This document shows, one piece after another, positions 45,320-54,871 of a stretch of 63,153 nt of DNA; position 1 is the stretch's first letter; each line of letters opens with the position of its first letter. This DNA comes from Candidatus Epulonipiscium fishelsonii (GTDB lineage: Bacteria; Bacillota; Clostridia; Lachnospirales; Cellulosilyticaceae), in NCBI GenBank assembly GCA_001983455.1, contig LJDB01000009.1, positions 1 through 63,153 of the forward strand, in the 5' to 3' direction. The translations under genes and the position numbers were made by a program. The notes beneath the pieces are model-generated. The model did not search any database. It was not told the DNA's origin and saw nothing but the letters and a program-made list of their open reading frames with translations.

Positions 45320-46285
45320 TTATGCAGATTTACATATTTTATTAGTTAAACATTGAGCTCGCATAACAAATTGTTTATTTAATCTATCAGCATTTTCAAA
45401 TATCTTATTGGTAAACGTCAAAATAGTTTGCTTTATAAAGTTAGGTGAACCCATCATTTTGTACAAGTTAATCAAATTGTCAATCATATAGTCTGTTGAA
45501 AATTTTGAGTTTAATGCTTTATCAAAATCAAACAGAGGTGCTTGAATTTTTTTTCCGCTCTCTATATTTATAAGATATCCAAAATTTCCTGTATGTCTAT
45601 CTGCATTTTCGATAATTGCATCTATAATTATCATCTCTAGACCAAAATCAAAGTCATTTATAATATCCATGTAAGTATATCCCTGATTACTATATAAAAC
45701 ATATGAGTTAGCAGGTTCTAAATAATTATTTATATCAGTGAAATTTTTCACTAGCAACCTATCTTTTTCTAGGATATATTCCGCTACTGGAATGCCTAAA
45801 ATTTTACAAAGTACGTAACTATCATATTCATTTGTATTGTAGGGCTTTTGAAGATAATCTTTGGAAATCCAATGTTTATCTAAAACTCCATTAGTCATTA
45901 GAGTAGGTATTGCTCCGTTCTTATATTTATGGGTCAAATTTAAATGCTCTCCCCAAAAACGCTCTAAGTATGGAGTTATAGATTCAAATTTAGTTTGGTC
46001 ATTAGCATATTTAACCCAATAGCAGTCACTTAAAGACAGTAACTTTGTATTTTTAATGATTTTATTTAAATTATGGCCAAAAGTCAAATTTAATAAAGTC
46101 ATAGCTGTTTTATTACTCTCACTTGATTTTCGACTGCTTCTCCAAATATGAAACGTGTTTTCAGTGGGATTTTTTGCTATAACTTCTGGTAGATGATTAA
46201 AATCTAATATTTTTTCTTTAGTTATATTAAATATTGGGTGGTCTTTTATATATAAAATCAATTGAGGCTTTTTAAACAAACTCAT
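45320..46285 (-). CDS. HipA-like kinase domain protein
   Basis: This 321-residue protein has the C-terminal kinase features of the HipA superfamily: LVKNFTD, the catalytic-loop-like IIENADRHTGNFGYL, and PLFDFDKAL with the metal-binding Asp. It lacks a separate HipA N-terminal domain and no HipB-type HTH antitoxin lies beside it. It is therefore either a stand-alone kinase, as in several phage or host-response families, or an orphan toxin. AAAGGAAC lies 13 bases from the ATG, rather far. Substrate unknown. Confidence 0.75.
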   Translation of the reverse strand: MSLFKKPQLILYIKDHPIFNITKEKILDFNHLPEVIAKNPTENTFHIWRSSRKSSESNKTAMTLLNLTFGHNLNKIIKNTKLLSLSDCYWVKYANDQTKFESITPYLERFWGEHLNLTHKYKNGAIPTLMTNGVLDKHWISKDYLQKPYNTNEYDSYVLCKILGIPVAEYILEKDRLLVKNFTDINNYLEPANSYVLYSNQGYTYMDIINDFDFGLEMIIIDAIIENADRHTGNFGYLINIESGKKIQAPLFDFDKALNSKFSTDYMIDNLINLYKMMGSPNFIKQTILTFTNKIFENADRLNKQFVMRAQCLTNKICKSA

Positions 46286-46498
46286 CTAAGCCAATGTTCC
46301 TTTCTTGCTTACATTAATTATAAAAAGTTAGAGTACTATCTTTTATATCGCATTACTTATATTTTGATATTAAGCAGATAGTGGTCAGTAACTTTTATCT
46401 CACTTATATTATTGTGAGGTGGTTATAAGTAAACACACTAACCACTAGAGACTACTCACTTAATAGTTGTACGACAACTTATAAGTAATCAGTATTTA
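46286..46498. other. Intergenic gap with two hairpins
   Basis: No ORF. GTGGTTA at 46419-46425 pairs with TAACCAC at 46439-46445, and AGTTGT at 46465-46470 with ACAACT at 46474-46479. Either could end transcription of the MBL gene on the minus strand. Confidence 0.45.
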
Positions 46499-47131
46499 CT
46501 AATTACAAATCTTTGCATATGGATTTAACAGTTTTTCTTCTCCAACAGTTGTATTATCACCATGACCACAATAGATTTTTACATCATCAGGTAATGTTAG
46601 AATTTTACTTTTAATTCCTTCTATAAGTTGTGTATAGTTTCCCCCAAACAAATCAGAACGACCAATAGACCTTCTAAATATAATATCTCCAACAAATATA
46701 GACTTTGATTTTTTGTGATAATACGCAACTCCATCCAGTGTATGTCCTGGCACATATATTACTTCAAACTCAAGGTCATCACTAAATTTTAATATTTCTC
46801 CATCTTTAATGTATCTATCAGCATCAAATTCTACTATATCTCTACCAATTTTACTTGATAAATTATAGTTTTTATCATTTAGATATATTTTTGCCTCTTC
46901 ATGAGCAATAACTTCTGTTCCAAATTTCTCTAATAGTGCGGGCACAGCTCCAACATGGTCATAATGTCCATGTGTAATCAATATTGCCACTAAATCAAAT
47001 CCTTTGATATGACTAGCTATACGTTCTGGTTCGGCTCCAGGGTCAATAATTACAGCTTTATTTGTGATTTCATCTGTTAAAATGTATGTCATTTCTTCAA
47101 ATATACCAACTTTTAATTCTAAAATTTTCAT
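46499..47131 (-). CDS. MBL-fold hydrolase (glyoxalase II-like)
   Basis: This 210-residue metallo-hydrolase has ITHGHYDHVGAVP as the metal motif, IVPG-type VPGHTLDGVAYY, FVGDIIF and YCGHGDNTT at the C-terminus. The set fits the YcbL/glyoxalase II-like group that hydrolyses thioesters. GGAGG precedes the start, and it is 18 bases after relA on the same strand, so it likely shares that transcript. This order (relA then MBL hydrolase) is common in Clostridia. Confidence 0.9.
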   Translation of the reverse strand: MKILELKVGIFEEMTYILTDEITNKAVIIDPGAEPERIASHIKGFDLVAILITHGHYDHVGAVPALLEKFGTEVIAHEEAKIYLNDKNYNLSSKIGRDIVEFDADRYIKDGEILKFSDDLEFEVIYVPGHTLDGVAYYHKKSKSIFVGDIIFRRSIGRSDLFGGNYTQLIEGIKSKILTLPDDVKIYCGHGDNTTVGEEKLLNPYAKICN

Positions 47132-47149
47132 GATCTGCCTCCATTTTAT

Positions 47150-49393
47150 TTATGTTGATACTCTGATAACGTCTATAACATTATCTATTTTTCTTAGTTG
47201 TTTTGTTAGTTCATCCAGTTTTTTAGTGTTGTCAATCTCCACACGAACTTTAAAAATTACCTCGCCATTTTTGGTAGTACTAGCATTTAGAGATTTTACA
47301 GGAACTTTAACTTCTGTAAGTACTTTTGACACATCCAAAAGCATTCCTGACCTTTCAATACTAATAATTTGAATTTCTGTTATATAACTATAACTCACAT
47401 CTGTCTGTTGCTGCCAAGACGAACCTACAAGACGTGCTTTTTCTTCAGGTGGAATATTTACAACGTTAGGACAATCGGCTCTATGCACAGATACACCTCT
47501 ACCTCTTGTTGTGTATCCCACAATTTTATCTCCAGGAAGTGGTTTACAACACTTTGCAAATCTTACAGCAATTTCTCCTAAACCTTCTATTATAACACCG
47601 CTATTGCTTTTAACTTCATGATATTGACTATTGTCTATTTCTTCAAGTTTTGCTTCTTCCAAAATTTCTTGGTCACTTTTAATTGGTCTAATAATGTTAT
47701 TCTTTTTTATGTTTTCATCAATTAGTCGTTGCAATATCTGCTTTTCTTTTATACTACCATATCCAATTGCAGCATAAATTGCTTTCCAATTTTTAAGGCC
47801 ATATCTAAGATATACATTTTTCATACAATCTTCATCTAGTAACTCTGATAAAACATATCCTTTATGCTTAGCACACAATTCAAGCACTTCTTTTCCCCTT
47901 TGAATATCTTCATCTTTAAACTGTCTTCTAAACCATTGATTAATTTTATTTTTTGCTTGTGTACTTTTAACAATGTTAAGCCAGTCTTTACTAGGGCCTT
48001 TGTTTGCTTTTGATACTAATATTTCCAGTCTATCACCGTTTTTCATAACATAATCATATGTTACAATTTTATCATTTACTTTGGCTCCAATCATTCGGTT
48101 TCCTACGTCCGAATGGATCTGATATGCAAAGTCTATGGGTGTGCTTCCTTGGGGCAACGTTAATAGTTCACCTTTTGGAGAAAATACATATACTTGATCT
48201 GTGTAAATATCTAAATCAAGCTTTAATGCATCCATAAATTCAGAGTTGTCACTCATTTCTCTTTGCCACTCTAGTATCTGTCTAAGCCATGCCAGTTTTT
48301 CTTCCGATTTATCTTGAATTTTTCCTTCTACTTTACCATCTTTATATTTCCAGTGTGCAGCAATACCATACTCTGCTGTTCTATGCATATCTTCAGTACG
48401 AATTTGCATTTCATAGGGAATTCCATTTGGACCCATTAAAGTGGTGTGTAGAGATTGATACATATTTGCTTTTGGAATAGCAATGTAATCTTTAAATCTA
48501 CCTGGAATTGGAGTAAATAAATCATGCACTACTCCCAAAACCTCATAACAATCTTTTACATCTTTAACAATCGCACGAACAGCAAACAAATCATAAATTT
48601 GATCCAAAGTTTTTTGCTTGTTAATAATCTTTTTATAAATACTAAAAAAATGTTTAGGTCTACCTTCTACCAAAGCTTGTATATCCACATCATTCAATTT
48701 AGACTTTATTTTTCTGACTATTTCTTCGATAAACTCTGTTCGTTCTTGACGTTTTTGACATATCTGTTTTGCTAAGTCATAATATATTTCTGGTTCTAAA
48801 TATCTAAAAGAAAGATCTTCCAAATCAGCTTTTATCTTACAAATTCCTAATCTATGAGCAATTGGAGCATAAATTGTAAGAGTTTCTTGTGCTTTTTCTT
48901 TTTGTTTATGGGGTGGCATAAACTTTAATGTTCTCATATTGTGCAATCTGTCAGCAAGCTTAATTAAAACAACCCTTATATCTTGTGCCATTGCAAGAAA
49001 CATTTTTCTATAATTTTCAGCCTGAATCTCTTCTTTTTGAAGTTGTTTATCTTGAGAAGAATATTTTATTTGACTAAGTTTTGTAACCCCATCTACAAGT
49101 AAAGCCACTTCTTTGTTAAATATTTCTTCTATTTCTTCTAAAGTGTACTGCGTATCTTCAACTACATCATGCAGTAATCCTGCTGTAATAGACTCAATAT
49201 CAAGCTCAAGCTCCGCCAAAATATACGCCACTTCAAGTGGATGTATAATATATGGCTCACCTGATTTTCTAAGTTGACCGTTATGAGCATTATTTGCTAA
49301 ATTATACGCTCTTTCAATCATGCTTAAATCATCAGATGGGTGATAAGAACGCACCTTATTTATTAATTTTTGGAAAAGTTCACCCGTCTCCAT
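47150..49393 (-). CDS. relA: Bifunctional (p)ppGpp synthetase/hydrolase
   Basis: This 747-residue enzyme makes and degrades the alarmone (p)ppGpp. All domains are present in order: HD hydrolase (HPLEVAYILAEL, LLHDVVEDT near 70-85), synthetase (FAVRAIVKDVKDCYEVLG), TGS (VYVFSPKGELLTLPQGSTPIDFAY given in part as PQGSTPIDFAYQIH), a conserved Cys/His region, and a C-terminal ACT domain. Both hydrolase and synthetase motifs look intact, so it is a Rel-type enzyme. AAGGAGG precedes the ATG. A promoter and a hairpin leader lie upstream. Confidence 0.96.
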   Translation of the reverse strand: METGELFQKLINKVRSYHPSDDLSMIERAYNLANNAHNGQLRKSGEPYIIHPLEVAYILAELELDIESITAGLLHDVVEDTQYTLEEIEEIFNKEVALLVDGVTKLSQIKYSSQDKQLQKEEIQAENYRKMFLAMAQDIRVVLIKLADRLHNMRTLKFMPPHKQKEKAQETLTIYAPIAHRLGICKIKADLEDLSFRYLEPEIYYDLAKQICQKRQERTEFIEEIVRKIKSKLNDVDIQALVEGRPKHFFSIYKKIINKQKTLDQIYDLFAVRAIVKDVKDCYEVLGVVHDLFTPIPGRFKDYIAIPKANMYQSLHTTLMGPNGIPYEMQIRTEDMHRTAEYGIAAHWKYKDGKVEGKIQDKSEEKLAWLRQILEWQREMSDNSEFMDALKLDLDIYTDQVYVFSPKGELLTLPQGSTPIDFAYQIHSDVGNRMIGAKVNDKIVTYDYVMKNGDRLEILVSKANKGPSKDWLNIVKSTQAKNKINQWFRRQFKDEDIQRGKEVLELCAKHKGYVLSELLDEDCMKNVYLRYGLKNWKAIYAAIGYGSIKEKQILQRLIDENIKKNNIIRPIKSDQEILEEAKLEEIDNSQYHEVKSNSGVIIEGLGEIAVRFAKCCKPLPGDKIVGYTTRGRGVSVHRADCPNVVNIPPEEKARLVGSSWQQQTDVSYSYITEIQIISIERSGMLLDVSKVLTEVKVPVKSLNASTTKNGEVIFKVRVEIDNTKKLDELTKQLRKIDNVIDVIRVST

Positions 49394-49457
49394 GAATCAG
49401 CCTCCTTAGCTTCTTTTGACAATGAAAAACTATTAGCTTTTCTCATTATCTTAAATT

Positions 49458-49487
49458 ATATGTAAAAAAATTTTTATTTTTACATAT
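49458..49487 (-). repeat. Perfect 11-bp inverted repeat in the relA leader
   Basis: ATATGTAAAAA at 49458-49468 and TTTTTACATAT at 49477-49487 form a perfect stem with an eight-base loop. It lies between the likely relA promoter and its start codon, so it may shape mRNA stability or bind a regulator. Confidence 0.55.
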
Positions 49488-49501
49488 GGGATTTAACTCT
49501 A

Positions 49502-49530
49502 ATAATACTATTTTATTATATTATTTGCAA
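49502..49530 (-). promoter_or_regulatory. Probable relA promoter
   Basis: On the minus strand, TTGCAA (49530-49525), a 17-base spacer and TATTAT (49507-49502) form a fair sigma-A promoter about 110 bases upstream of relA. The rest of the 482-base gap (49394-49875) holds the hairpin at 49458 and the apt terminator; no gene is seen. Confidence 0.55.
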
Positions 49531-49673
49531 TCCTTTAGAAAAAAAAACTATATTTACAAAAAAACTCTATTTACAAAAAATATAAATGCAGTTTCACTGT
49601 ATATAAATTTTTTTATAATTACAATAGAAATTTCATAGAACATGGCTGTTCCACCAATATACGCAATACATAA

Positions 49674-49711
49674 AAAAACTTGTTGCTCCTTATAAAGAAC
49701 AACAAGTTTTT
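49674..49711 (-). terminator. Terminator of apt
   Basis: A 12-bp stem (49674-49685 with 49700-49711, core CTTGTTG/CAACAAG) is followed on the minus strand by a T-run, so it ends the recJ-apt transcript before relA. Confidence 0.88.
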
Positions 49712-49875
49712 AAATTTTAGTAACTATTCTACCTGAACCTCCAACCCCTAAATCAGTGGAGTTCTTAAAGTATTTTAACTTTATTAAGAAGTTTGATATA
49801 TTATATCCTTATTCTATAAGTTTGAGATTATAGATAGGTTTTATATTTAATGCCAAAAGGAATAAATCTATAAAT

Positions 49876-50382
49876 TTAATATTTTAACAATGACTCAATT
49901 TTAACACCTTTTAATAATTCTCTTCCTTTTAGTGCTTCCAGTTCAATTAAGCAAATAAATTCCACAACTTCTCCGCCTAGACGTTCAATTAAATCTATAA
50001 TAGCCTTAGTTGTTCCTCCAGTCGCTAATAAATCATCTGCAATCACTACTTTTTGACCTTTCTTAATGGCATCCACATGTATTTCTAATACATTGTTTCC
50101 ATATTCCAAGTCATATCCTTGACATATAGTTTCAAAAGGCAACTTTCTAGGTTTTCTTACAGGTATAAATCCCTTATTCATTTTATAAGCTAGTGGAACA
50201 CCAAAAATAAATCCTCTTGATTCGGGACCAACGATTAAATCAAAATCAACCCCTTCCAAAAGTTCTGCCATAGAGTCCACCGCTTTTTTTAATCCTTGTG
50301 GATCTTGTAGAAGTGGTGTAATATCTCTAAATAGAATTCCTTCTTGTGGAAAGTCTGGAATATCTCTTATTAAATCTTGCAT
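49876..50382 (-). CDS. apt: Adenine phosphoribosyltransferase
   Basis: Apt makes AMP from adenine and PRPP. The 168 residues include FRDITPLL, the ESRGFIFG segment, and the PRPP loop VVIADDLLATGGTTKA. AGGAGG precedes the start. It lies ten bases after recJ on the same strand; recJ-apt-relA is a widely kept gene order in Firmicutes, linking nucleotide salvage to stringent control. Confidence 0.97.
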   Translation of the reverse strand: MQDLIRDIPDFPQEGILFRDITPLLQDPQGLKKAVDSMAELLEGVDFDLIVGPESRGFIFGVPLAYKMNKGFIPVRKPRKLPFETICQGYDLEYGNNVLEIHVDAIKKGQKVVIADDLLATGGTTKAIIDLIERLGGEVVEFICLIELEALKGRELLKGVKIESLLKY

Positions 50383-50392
50383 AAGCTACCTC

Positions 50393-52585
50393 CTAAATAT
50401 TAATAGTTCTTGAAAAATTTTGCAAATATTTGTAACGATTTGATGATTCAAGCTTAGTTTTAATAGATTTGTGTATAACATATGTTATACTATCTTGTTT
50501 TATATTATACTCAATAAGATTTAATTCTTTTAAGATGTCTAATATTTGAAGTATCTTATATTCTGTGTAAACATTATTAACTAACTTATGCATTAATACT
50601 TTTGATTTATTTACTGCCAATATTCTGTACATATTTCTACATTGGTCATAGTTTGGGACCATTTTACTAATTTGGGGCAAAAAGTCTTGTTTAGAAATAG
50701 TATAAATATTATTCGTACACATGTCCCTAACATAAACTGAGCCTAAATCACATTCTTTATTATAACATATTTTCATATCTTTAGTATCATATTTTTCCTG
50801 GTACATCTTTATAATATTAATTTCTGAAAAAATATGGTTGTCAATAAAATCTACTTTGTCAATTAGTTCAGGACATTTTAAATGTTCAAACAAGTTTTGG
50901 TAATAATAACTTCTAATGTTGCTATTTAAGGGAGATTTAATATCTTTTATTCTAACCTGTATACTACACATTCCTTTCCATTCGTTTTTGGCTATCTCAC
51001 CTGCTATCATAATCTCTTCTTCTTCTTCCAAATAATTTAATGCATATGATTTTCCAAATCCAACTCCACTTATTGGGTTTCCTTCTTTTTTTAAACTGAA
51101 TTTTAAATGAGATTTTTCCTGGCCAATGGTGGTGATATTATATACAGTTGAAGTTAATTTAAAAATAGGTGTTGGATTATCTTTTCCAAATGGTTCCAGC
51201 TTTTCTATCCTGTCACACAAGTCTAGAGATATTTTGCTTAGGGCAATTTCCATATCAATGTTTAATGTAGGAAGCAAAATATCTTCTGTCAAAACATCTT
51301 CTGTATCTCTAATAATAGAATTTTTAAAATTTTGCATATTTTCTTTGCTTAATAAAAGTCCTGCTGCCATAGAATGTCCACCAAATTTTATAAGATATTT
51401 TCTTTGAGCATTAATTGCCTCAAAAATATTAAATCCTTCAATACTTCTTGAAGAACCAATATACTTATCATCCTCTAAGCTTAATATTATTGTTGGCTTA
51501 TAATACTTAGTGGATATTCTCGAAGCTACTATTCCAATTACTCCATGATGCCAATTTTCCCCAACTATAACTAAAAGTTTTTCTGTTTCAAGGTCTATAA
51601 AAGTTTTAATATATTGTTCAGCCTCTTGCATAATACTTAGTTCTAGGTCCCTCCGCTTTTTATTTTCTTCATCTAGTAATGTGGCTAGTGCCTTCGCTTC
51701 ATCTTCATCTTCAGTAGTTAACAGTTTAACGCCAATTGTAGCATTGCTTAACCGTCCTACGGCATTTATTCTTGGACCAATTTGATATCCAATAAGACTG
51801 GATGTAATTTTTTTGTTATTAACAGTTACTAAATCTAACAAGGCTTTTAATCCCAAATGTTCAGTTTTTAACATTTGTTTAAATCCTAGTGCAGTTAGGA
51901 CTCTATTTTCTCCAACTAAAGGTACTATATCGGCAACGGTTCCAATTGAAACTATATCAAGATATTTCCATATTTCATCCACAATATTTTCTCTTTTGGC
52001 AATAGCATGAATAATTTTAAATGTTATTCCAACTCCTGCTAAAATATTGCTTGGATAAGTAGAGTCATTTCTCTTGGGGTTTATAATGCAAAACGCATCT
52101 GGTAAATGTTCTTGGCATTCATGGTGATCTGTTATTATAATATCTAAACCTAAAGAATTTGCATATGCTACTTCTTCAGTTGCAGCAATTCCCGTGTCCA
52201 CGGTTATAACTAGGTTTACTTTCTCACTTATCTGTTTTAATGCATTTTTATTTAATCCATATCCTTCAGTTTGCCTGTCAGGAATGTAATATTCTACGCT
52301 ATATCCTTGTGATTTCAAAAACATATATAAAATTGCTGTACTCGTCATTCCGTCTACATCATAGTCTCCATATATGACTATATTTTCATTATTAGTTTTA
52401 CTTGCTTGTATTCTATTTACACACTTTTCCATATCATTTAACAAATACGGATCAATTATTTGTTCTATTGTAGGATTTAAAAAATTTTCTTTATTTTCTA
52501 TATGTCTATTTTGTAATATCTGTTCAATAATGTCTTGTCCATTATCAAGTTGTTGAACATTCCACTTAAAATTATTTGGCAACAT
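50393..52585 (-). CDS. recJ: Single-stranded-DNA-specific exonuclease RecJ
   Basis: RecJ degrades single-stranded DNA 5' to 3' in repair. The DHH phosphoesterase motifs are clear: VIYGDYDVDGMTSTAIL, ITVDTGIAA, ITDHHECQE, and later GGHSMAAGL of the DHHA1 domain. An OB domain follows, and about 170 extra C-terminal residues with several cysteines extend the 730-residue protein, as in many Firmicute RecJ proteins. GAGAGG precedes the ATG. It heads the recJ-apt transcript. Confidence 0.96.
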   Translation of the reverse strand: MLPNNFKWNVQQLDNGQDIIEQILQNRHIENKENFLNPTIEQIIDPYLLNDMEKCVNRIQASKTNNENIVIYGDYDVDGMTSTAILYMFLKSQGYSVEYYIPDRQTEGYGLNKNALKQISEKVNLVITVDTGIAATEEVAYANSLGLDIIITDHHECQEHLPDAFCIINPKRNDSTYPSNILAGVGITFKIIHAIAKRENIVDEIWKYLDIVSIGTVADIVPLVGENRVLTALGFKQMLKTEHLGLKALLDLVTVNNKKITSSLIGYQIGPRINAVGRLSNATIGVKLLTTEDEDEAKALATLLDEENKKRRDLELSIMQEAEQYIKTFIDLETEKLLVIVGENWHHGVIGIVASRISTKYYKPTIILSLEDDKYIGSSRSIEGFNIFEAINAQRKYLIKFGGHSMAAGLLLSKENMQNFKNSIIRDTEDVLTEDILLPTLNIDMEIALSKISLDLCDRIEKLEPFGKDNPTPIFKLTSTVYNITTIGQEKSHLKFSLKKEGNPISGVGFGKSYALNYLEEEEEIMIAGEIAKNEWKGMCSIQVRIKDIKSPLNSNIRSYYYQNLFEHLKCPELIDKVDFIDNHIFSEINIIKMYQEKYDTKDMKICYNKECDLGSVYVRDMCTNNIYTISKQDFLPQISKMVPNYDQCRNMYRILAVNKSKVLMHKLVNNVYTEYKILQILDILKELNLIEYNIKQDSITYVIHKSIKTKLESSNRYKYLQNFSRTINI

Positions 52586-52729
52586 AAGATAAACCTCTCT
52601 TTCTTTCGTATATTATAGCATTTATCTATATACAATATAAGTATAATTGTGATATAATTTAAATGTTATCCACAATAAGAAGAAAATACAAAAATTTTTC
52701 TTTTTATTAATAAATAGGAGTGTTCTACA

Positions 52730-53119
52730 ATGGCAGAAAAATTTCAAGTTGGTCAAATTATTGAAGGTACTGTTACAGGAGTTAAGCAGTTTGGGGCATT
52801 TGTAGCACTTGATGAAAGTACTCAAGGGCTAGTGCATATTTCCCATATTACGCATGAGTTTTTAGCAAATATCGCTGATGCAGTTAAAGTTGGAGATAAA
52901 GTTAAAGTTAAGATTTTATCTATCGACGGCGAAAAGGGGAAAATCTCTCTTTCTATGAAAAACGCTTTACCACCGCCTCAGAAACCACAGCAATCAAAAC
53001 CAAAACCAAAGCAAAAAAAAGAAGTTCCAATTGAAGATTTTGAAAATCTTATGAAAAACTTCTTAAAAGATTCAACCGATAGGCAAACAGATATAAACAA
53101 AAGACTCAACAATCGATAA
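52730..53119 (+). CDS. S1 RNA-binding domain protein (YugI/CvfD-like)
   Basis: This 129-residue protein has one complete S1 domain (VGQIIEGTVTGVKQFGAFVA, then GLVHISHI and KVKILSIDGEKGKISLS) followed by a Pro/Gln/Lys-rich linker and a short helix. The layout fits the general stress protein 13 type that binds ribosomes or mRNA. GGAG sits upstream of the ATG, with TATAAT-like sequences near 52650. It is the only plus-strand gene between recJ and the SCIFF genes. Confidence 0.88.
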   Translation: MAEKFQVGQIIEGTVTGVKQFGAFVALDESTQGLVHISHITHEFLANIADAVKVGDKVKVKILSIDGEKGKISLSMKNALPPPQKPQQSKPKPKQKKEVPIEDFENLMKNFLKDSTDRQTDINKRLNNR

Positions 53120-53216
53120 GAAGATATATTTTTTTTATTAGAGAATGATAGAAAATTTTTAGCATTCCATCATGAGTTAAAGACGCTAGGCTTAGAGTCT
53201 ATCTTCTTTATAGCAA

Positions 53217-53242
53217 ATAGAGATAGTTAATGCTATCTCTAT
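53217..53242 (-). terminator. Hairpin downstream of the SCIFF maturase
   Basis: ATAGAGATAG and CTATCTCTAT form a perfect 10-bp stem with a six-base loop. No T-run follows on the minus strand, so strength is uncertain. Confidence 0.6.
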
Positions 53243-53250
53243 GGGTGTCT

Positions 53251-54603
53251 TTATAAATTTTTAGCTTGTAGTCCAATTGCACATTCCAATCGCTTTTTTT
53301 GCAAATCACAACCAATTTTATAAGTTGAGTTTATATTTTTATTAAAATTATATGAATTTGCTGCACACCCTCCAGAGCAAAAAAACTTTGACCAACAATT
53401 CGTACATTCTTCTTTTGAATATACATTACATTGTTCAAATTCTAAGCGTTTTTCGATGTTGTCTACACCTTTAAAAATATCTCCCATTTTAAATTCTTGC
53501 ATACCTACAAACTGATGACATGGGTATAAATCTCCTTCAGGAGTCACCGCCAAATATTCCGTTCCTGATCCACATCCTGCAAGCCTTTTATAAACACATG
53601 GACCTTGATTTAAATCAATCATAAAATGAAAGAAATTAAAGCACTTTCCATCTTTAGTATGTCTTTTTAACATTTCTTTTGCCAAAGTTTCGTACTCATT
53701 ACATAAAGTTTCTATATCCTGCTCTTTTAACGCATATGACATATTGTTTGGTGCAACTACTGGCTCCACTGATATTTCATTAAATCCCATATCTGCCATA
53801 TGCAAGACATCTTTTGAAAAGTCTAGGTTATTATGTGTAAAAGTGCCACGAATATAGTATTTCTTGTGTCCTCGCTTTTCAACTAGGCGTTTAAATTTTG
53901 GTAGTATCATATCATAGCTTCCTTTATCATTACGTGTCGGACGCATTTTGTCATTTACTTCTGGTCTTCCGTCCAAACTTAGAACAACATTATACATATG
54001 TTCATTAAGAAAATCTATAATTTCATCATTTAATAAAACTCCATTAGTCGTCAAAGTAAATCTAAAATTTTTATTATGCTCTTTTTCTTGGTCTTTTGCA
54101 TATTTTACAATTTGTTTTACAACATCAAAATTCATTAAAGGTTCTCCTCCAAAAAAATCCACCTCAATGTTTTTTCTGGCACCAGAGTTTTTAACTAAAA
54201 AATCTATAGAAGCTTTTCCTACATCAAAAGACATAAGTCCTCTTGAACCATGGTATTCTCCTTCTCCTGCAAAACAATATCTACAAGCCAAATTGCAATC
54301 ATGTGCAACATGTAAACACAGAGCTTTTACAACAGGAGTGCGGCCTAAAAACGCTGGTATTAAATTTTTATAAGTATCTTCTGTCCCAAGCATTTCCTGT
54401 TCTTTTAATTCGTTTATTTCTTCAATAGCTTCAACAATGTCGTCTATCTTATATTTATTTTTATATTTATCTAATACATCTTCTTTGCATAGCAATAGTA
54501 CATCATCAATTATTTCATAAATTAATGCGTCAACAATATGTACTGAACCACTATTTATATCCATTACAATATTTTCGTCTTCAAACTTAAATTTGTGTAT
54601 CAT
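53251..54603 (-). CDS. scfB: Radical SAM maturase of the SCIFF peptide
   Basis: This 450-residue enzyme makes thioether (sactipeptide-like) crosslinks in the SCIFF peptide. It has an N-terminal PqqD-like peptide-recognition region, the radical SAM cluster motif CNLACRYC (Cys103, Cys107, Cys110), VDFFGGEP, and a Cys-rich SPASM C-terminus (CPCHQF-type PCHQFVG, CSGGCAANS) for auxiliary iron-sulfur clusters. The precursor gene lies 68 bases upstream on the same strand. The pair is almost universal in Clostridia, which supports the taxonomic call. Confidence 0.96.
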   Translation of the reverse strand: MIHKFKFEDENIVMDINSGSVHIVDALIYEIIDDVLLLCKEDVLDKYKNKYKIDDIVEAIEEINELKEQEMLGTEDTYKNLIPAFLGRTPVVKALCLHVAHDCNLACRYCFAGEGEYHGSRGLMSFDVGKASIDFLVKNSGARKNIEVDFFGGEPLMNFDVVKQIVKYAKDQEKEHNKNFRFTLTTNGVLLNDEIIDFLNEHMYNVVLSLDGRPEVNDKMRPTRNDKGSYDMILPKFKRLVEKRGHKKYYIRGTFTHNNLDFSKDVLHMADMGFNEISVEPVVAPNNMSYALKEQDIETLCNEYETLAKEMLKRHTKDGKCFNFFHFMIDLNQGPCVYKRLAGCGSGTEYLAVTPEGDLYPCHQFVGMQEFKMGDIFKGVDNIEKRLEFEQCNVYSKEECTNCWSKFFCSGGCAANSYNFNKNINSTYKIGCDLQKKRLECAIGLQAKNL

Positions 54604-54626
54604 TTACTTCCTCCATAATTATAATT

Positions 54627-54645
54627 GAGAGCACGGTGTGCTCTC
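54627..54645. repeat. GAGAGCAC/GTGCTCTC palindrome
   Basis: An 8-bp perfect stem with a three-base loop lies between the SCIFF peptide and its maturase. A related palindrome (GGGAGCA/TGCTCCC) lies at 55713-55731. It may tune the ratio of peptide to enzyme by partial termination. Confidence 0.6.
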
Positions 54646-54671
54646 TAGCTTTATTCTAAAATTCACTTTTC

Positions 54672-54812
54672 TTATTCTTTTTCACATGCCTGATTTCCTA
54701 CAGTGCAAGAAGTTTTGCAAGCTGATTGACAAGAAGTTTGGCATTCCCCACAACCACCTTTAGTTGCAGTATGTTTTAAGTTTTTAGTATTAAGAGTTTT
54801 TATACGTTTCAC
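54672..54812 (-). CDS. scfA: SCIFF peptide (six cysteines in forty-five)
   Basis: This 46-residue ribosomally made peptide is the substrate of the neighbouring maturase. It starts at GTG, five bases after GGAGGAG, and has the family layout: a leader-like MKRIKTLNTKNLKHTATK, then GGCGECQTSCQSACKTSC and a last Cys in QACEKE. The six cysteines are at 21, 24, 28, 32, 36 and 43. It is below the usual ORF size cut-off. The mature product's function in Clostridia is not settled. Confidence 0.95.
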   Translation of the reverse strand: MKRIKTLNTKNLKHTATKGGCGECQTSCQSACKTSCTVGNQACEKE

Positions 54813-54871
54813 TACATCTCCTCCTTTCCTACCATATATTATATTGTATCATAGGTAGTATGGTTTTTATA

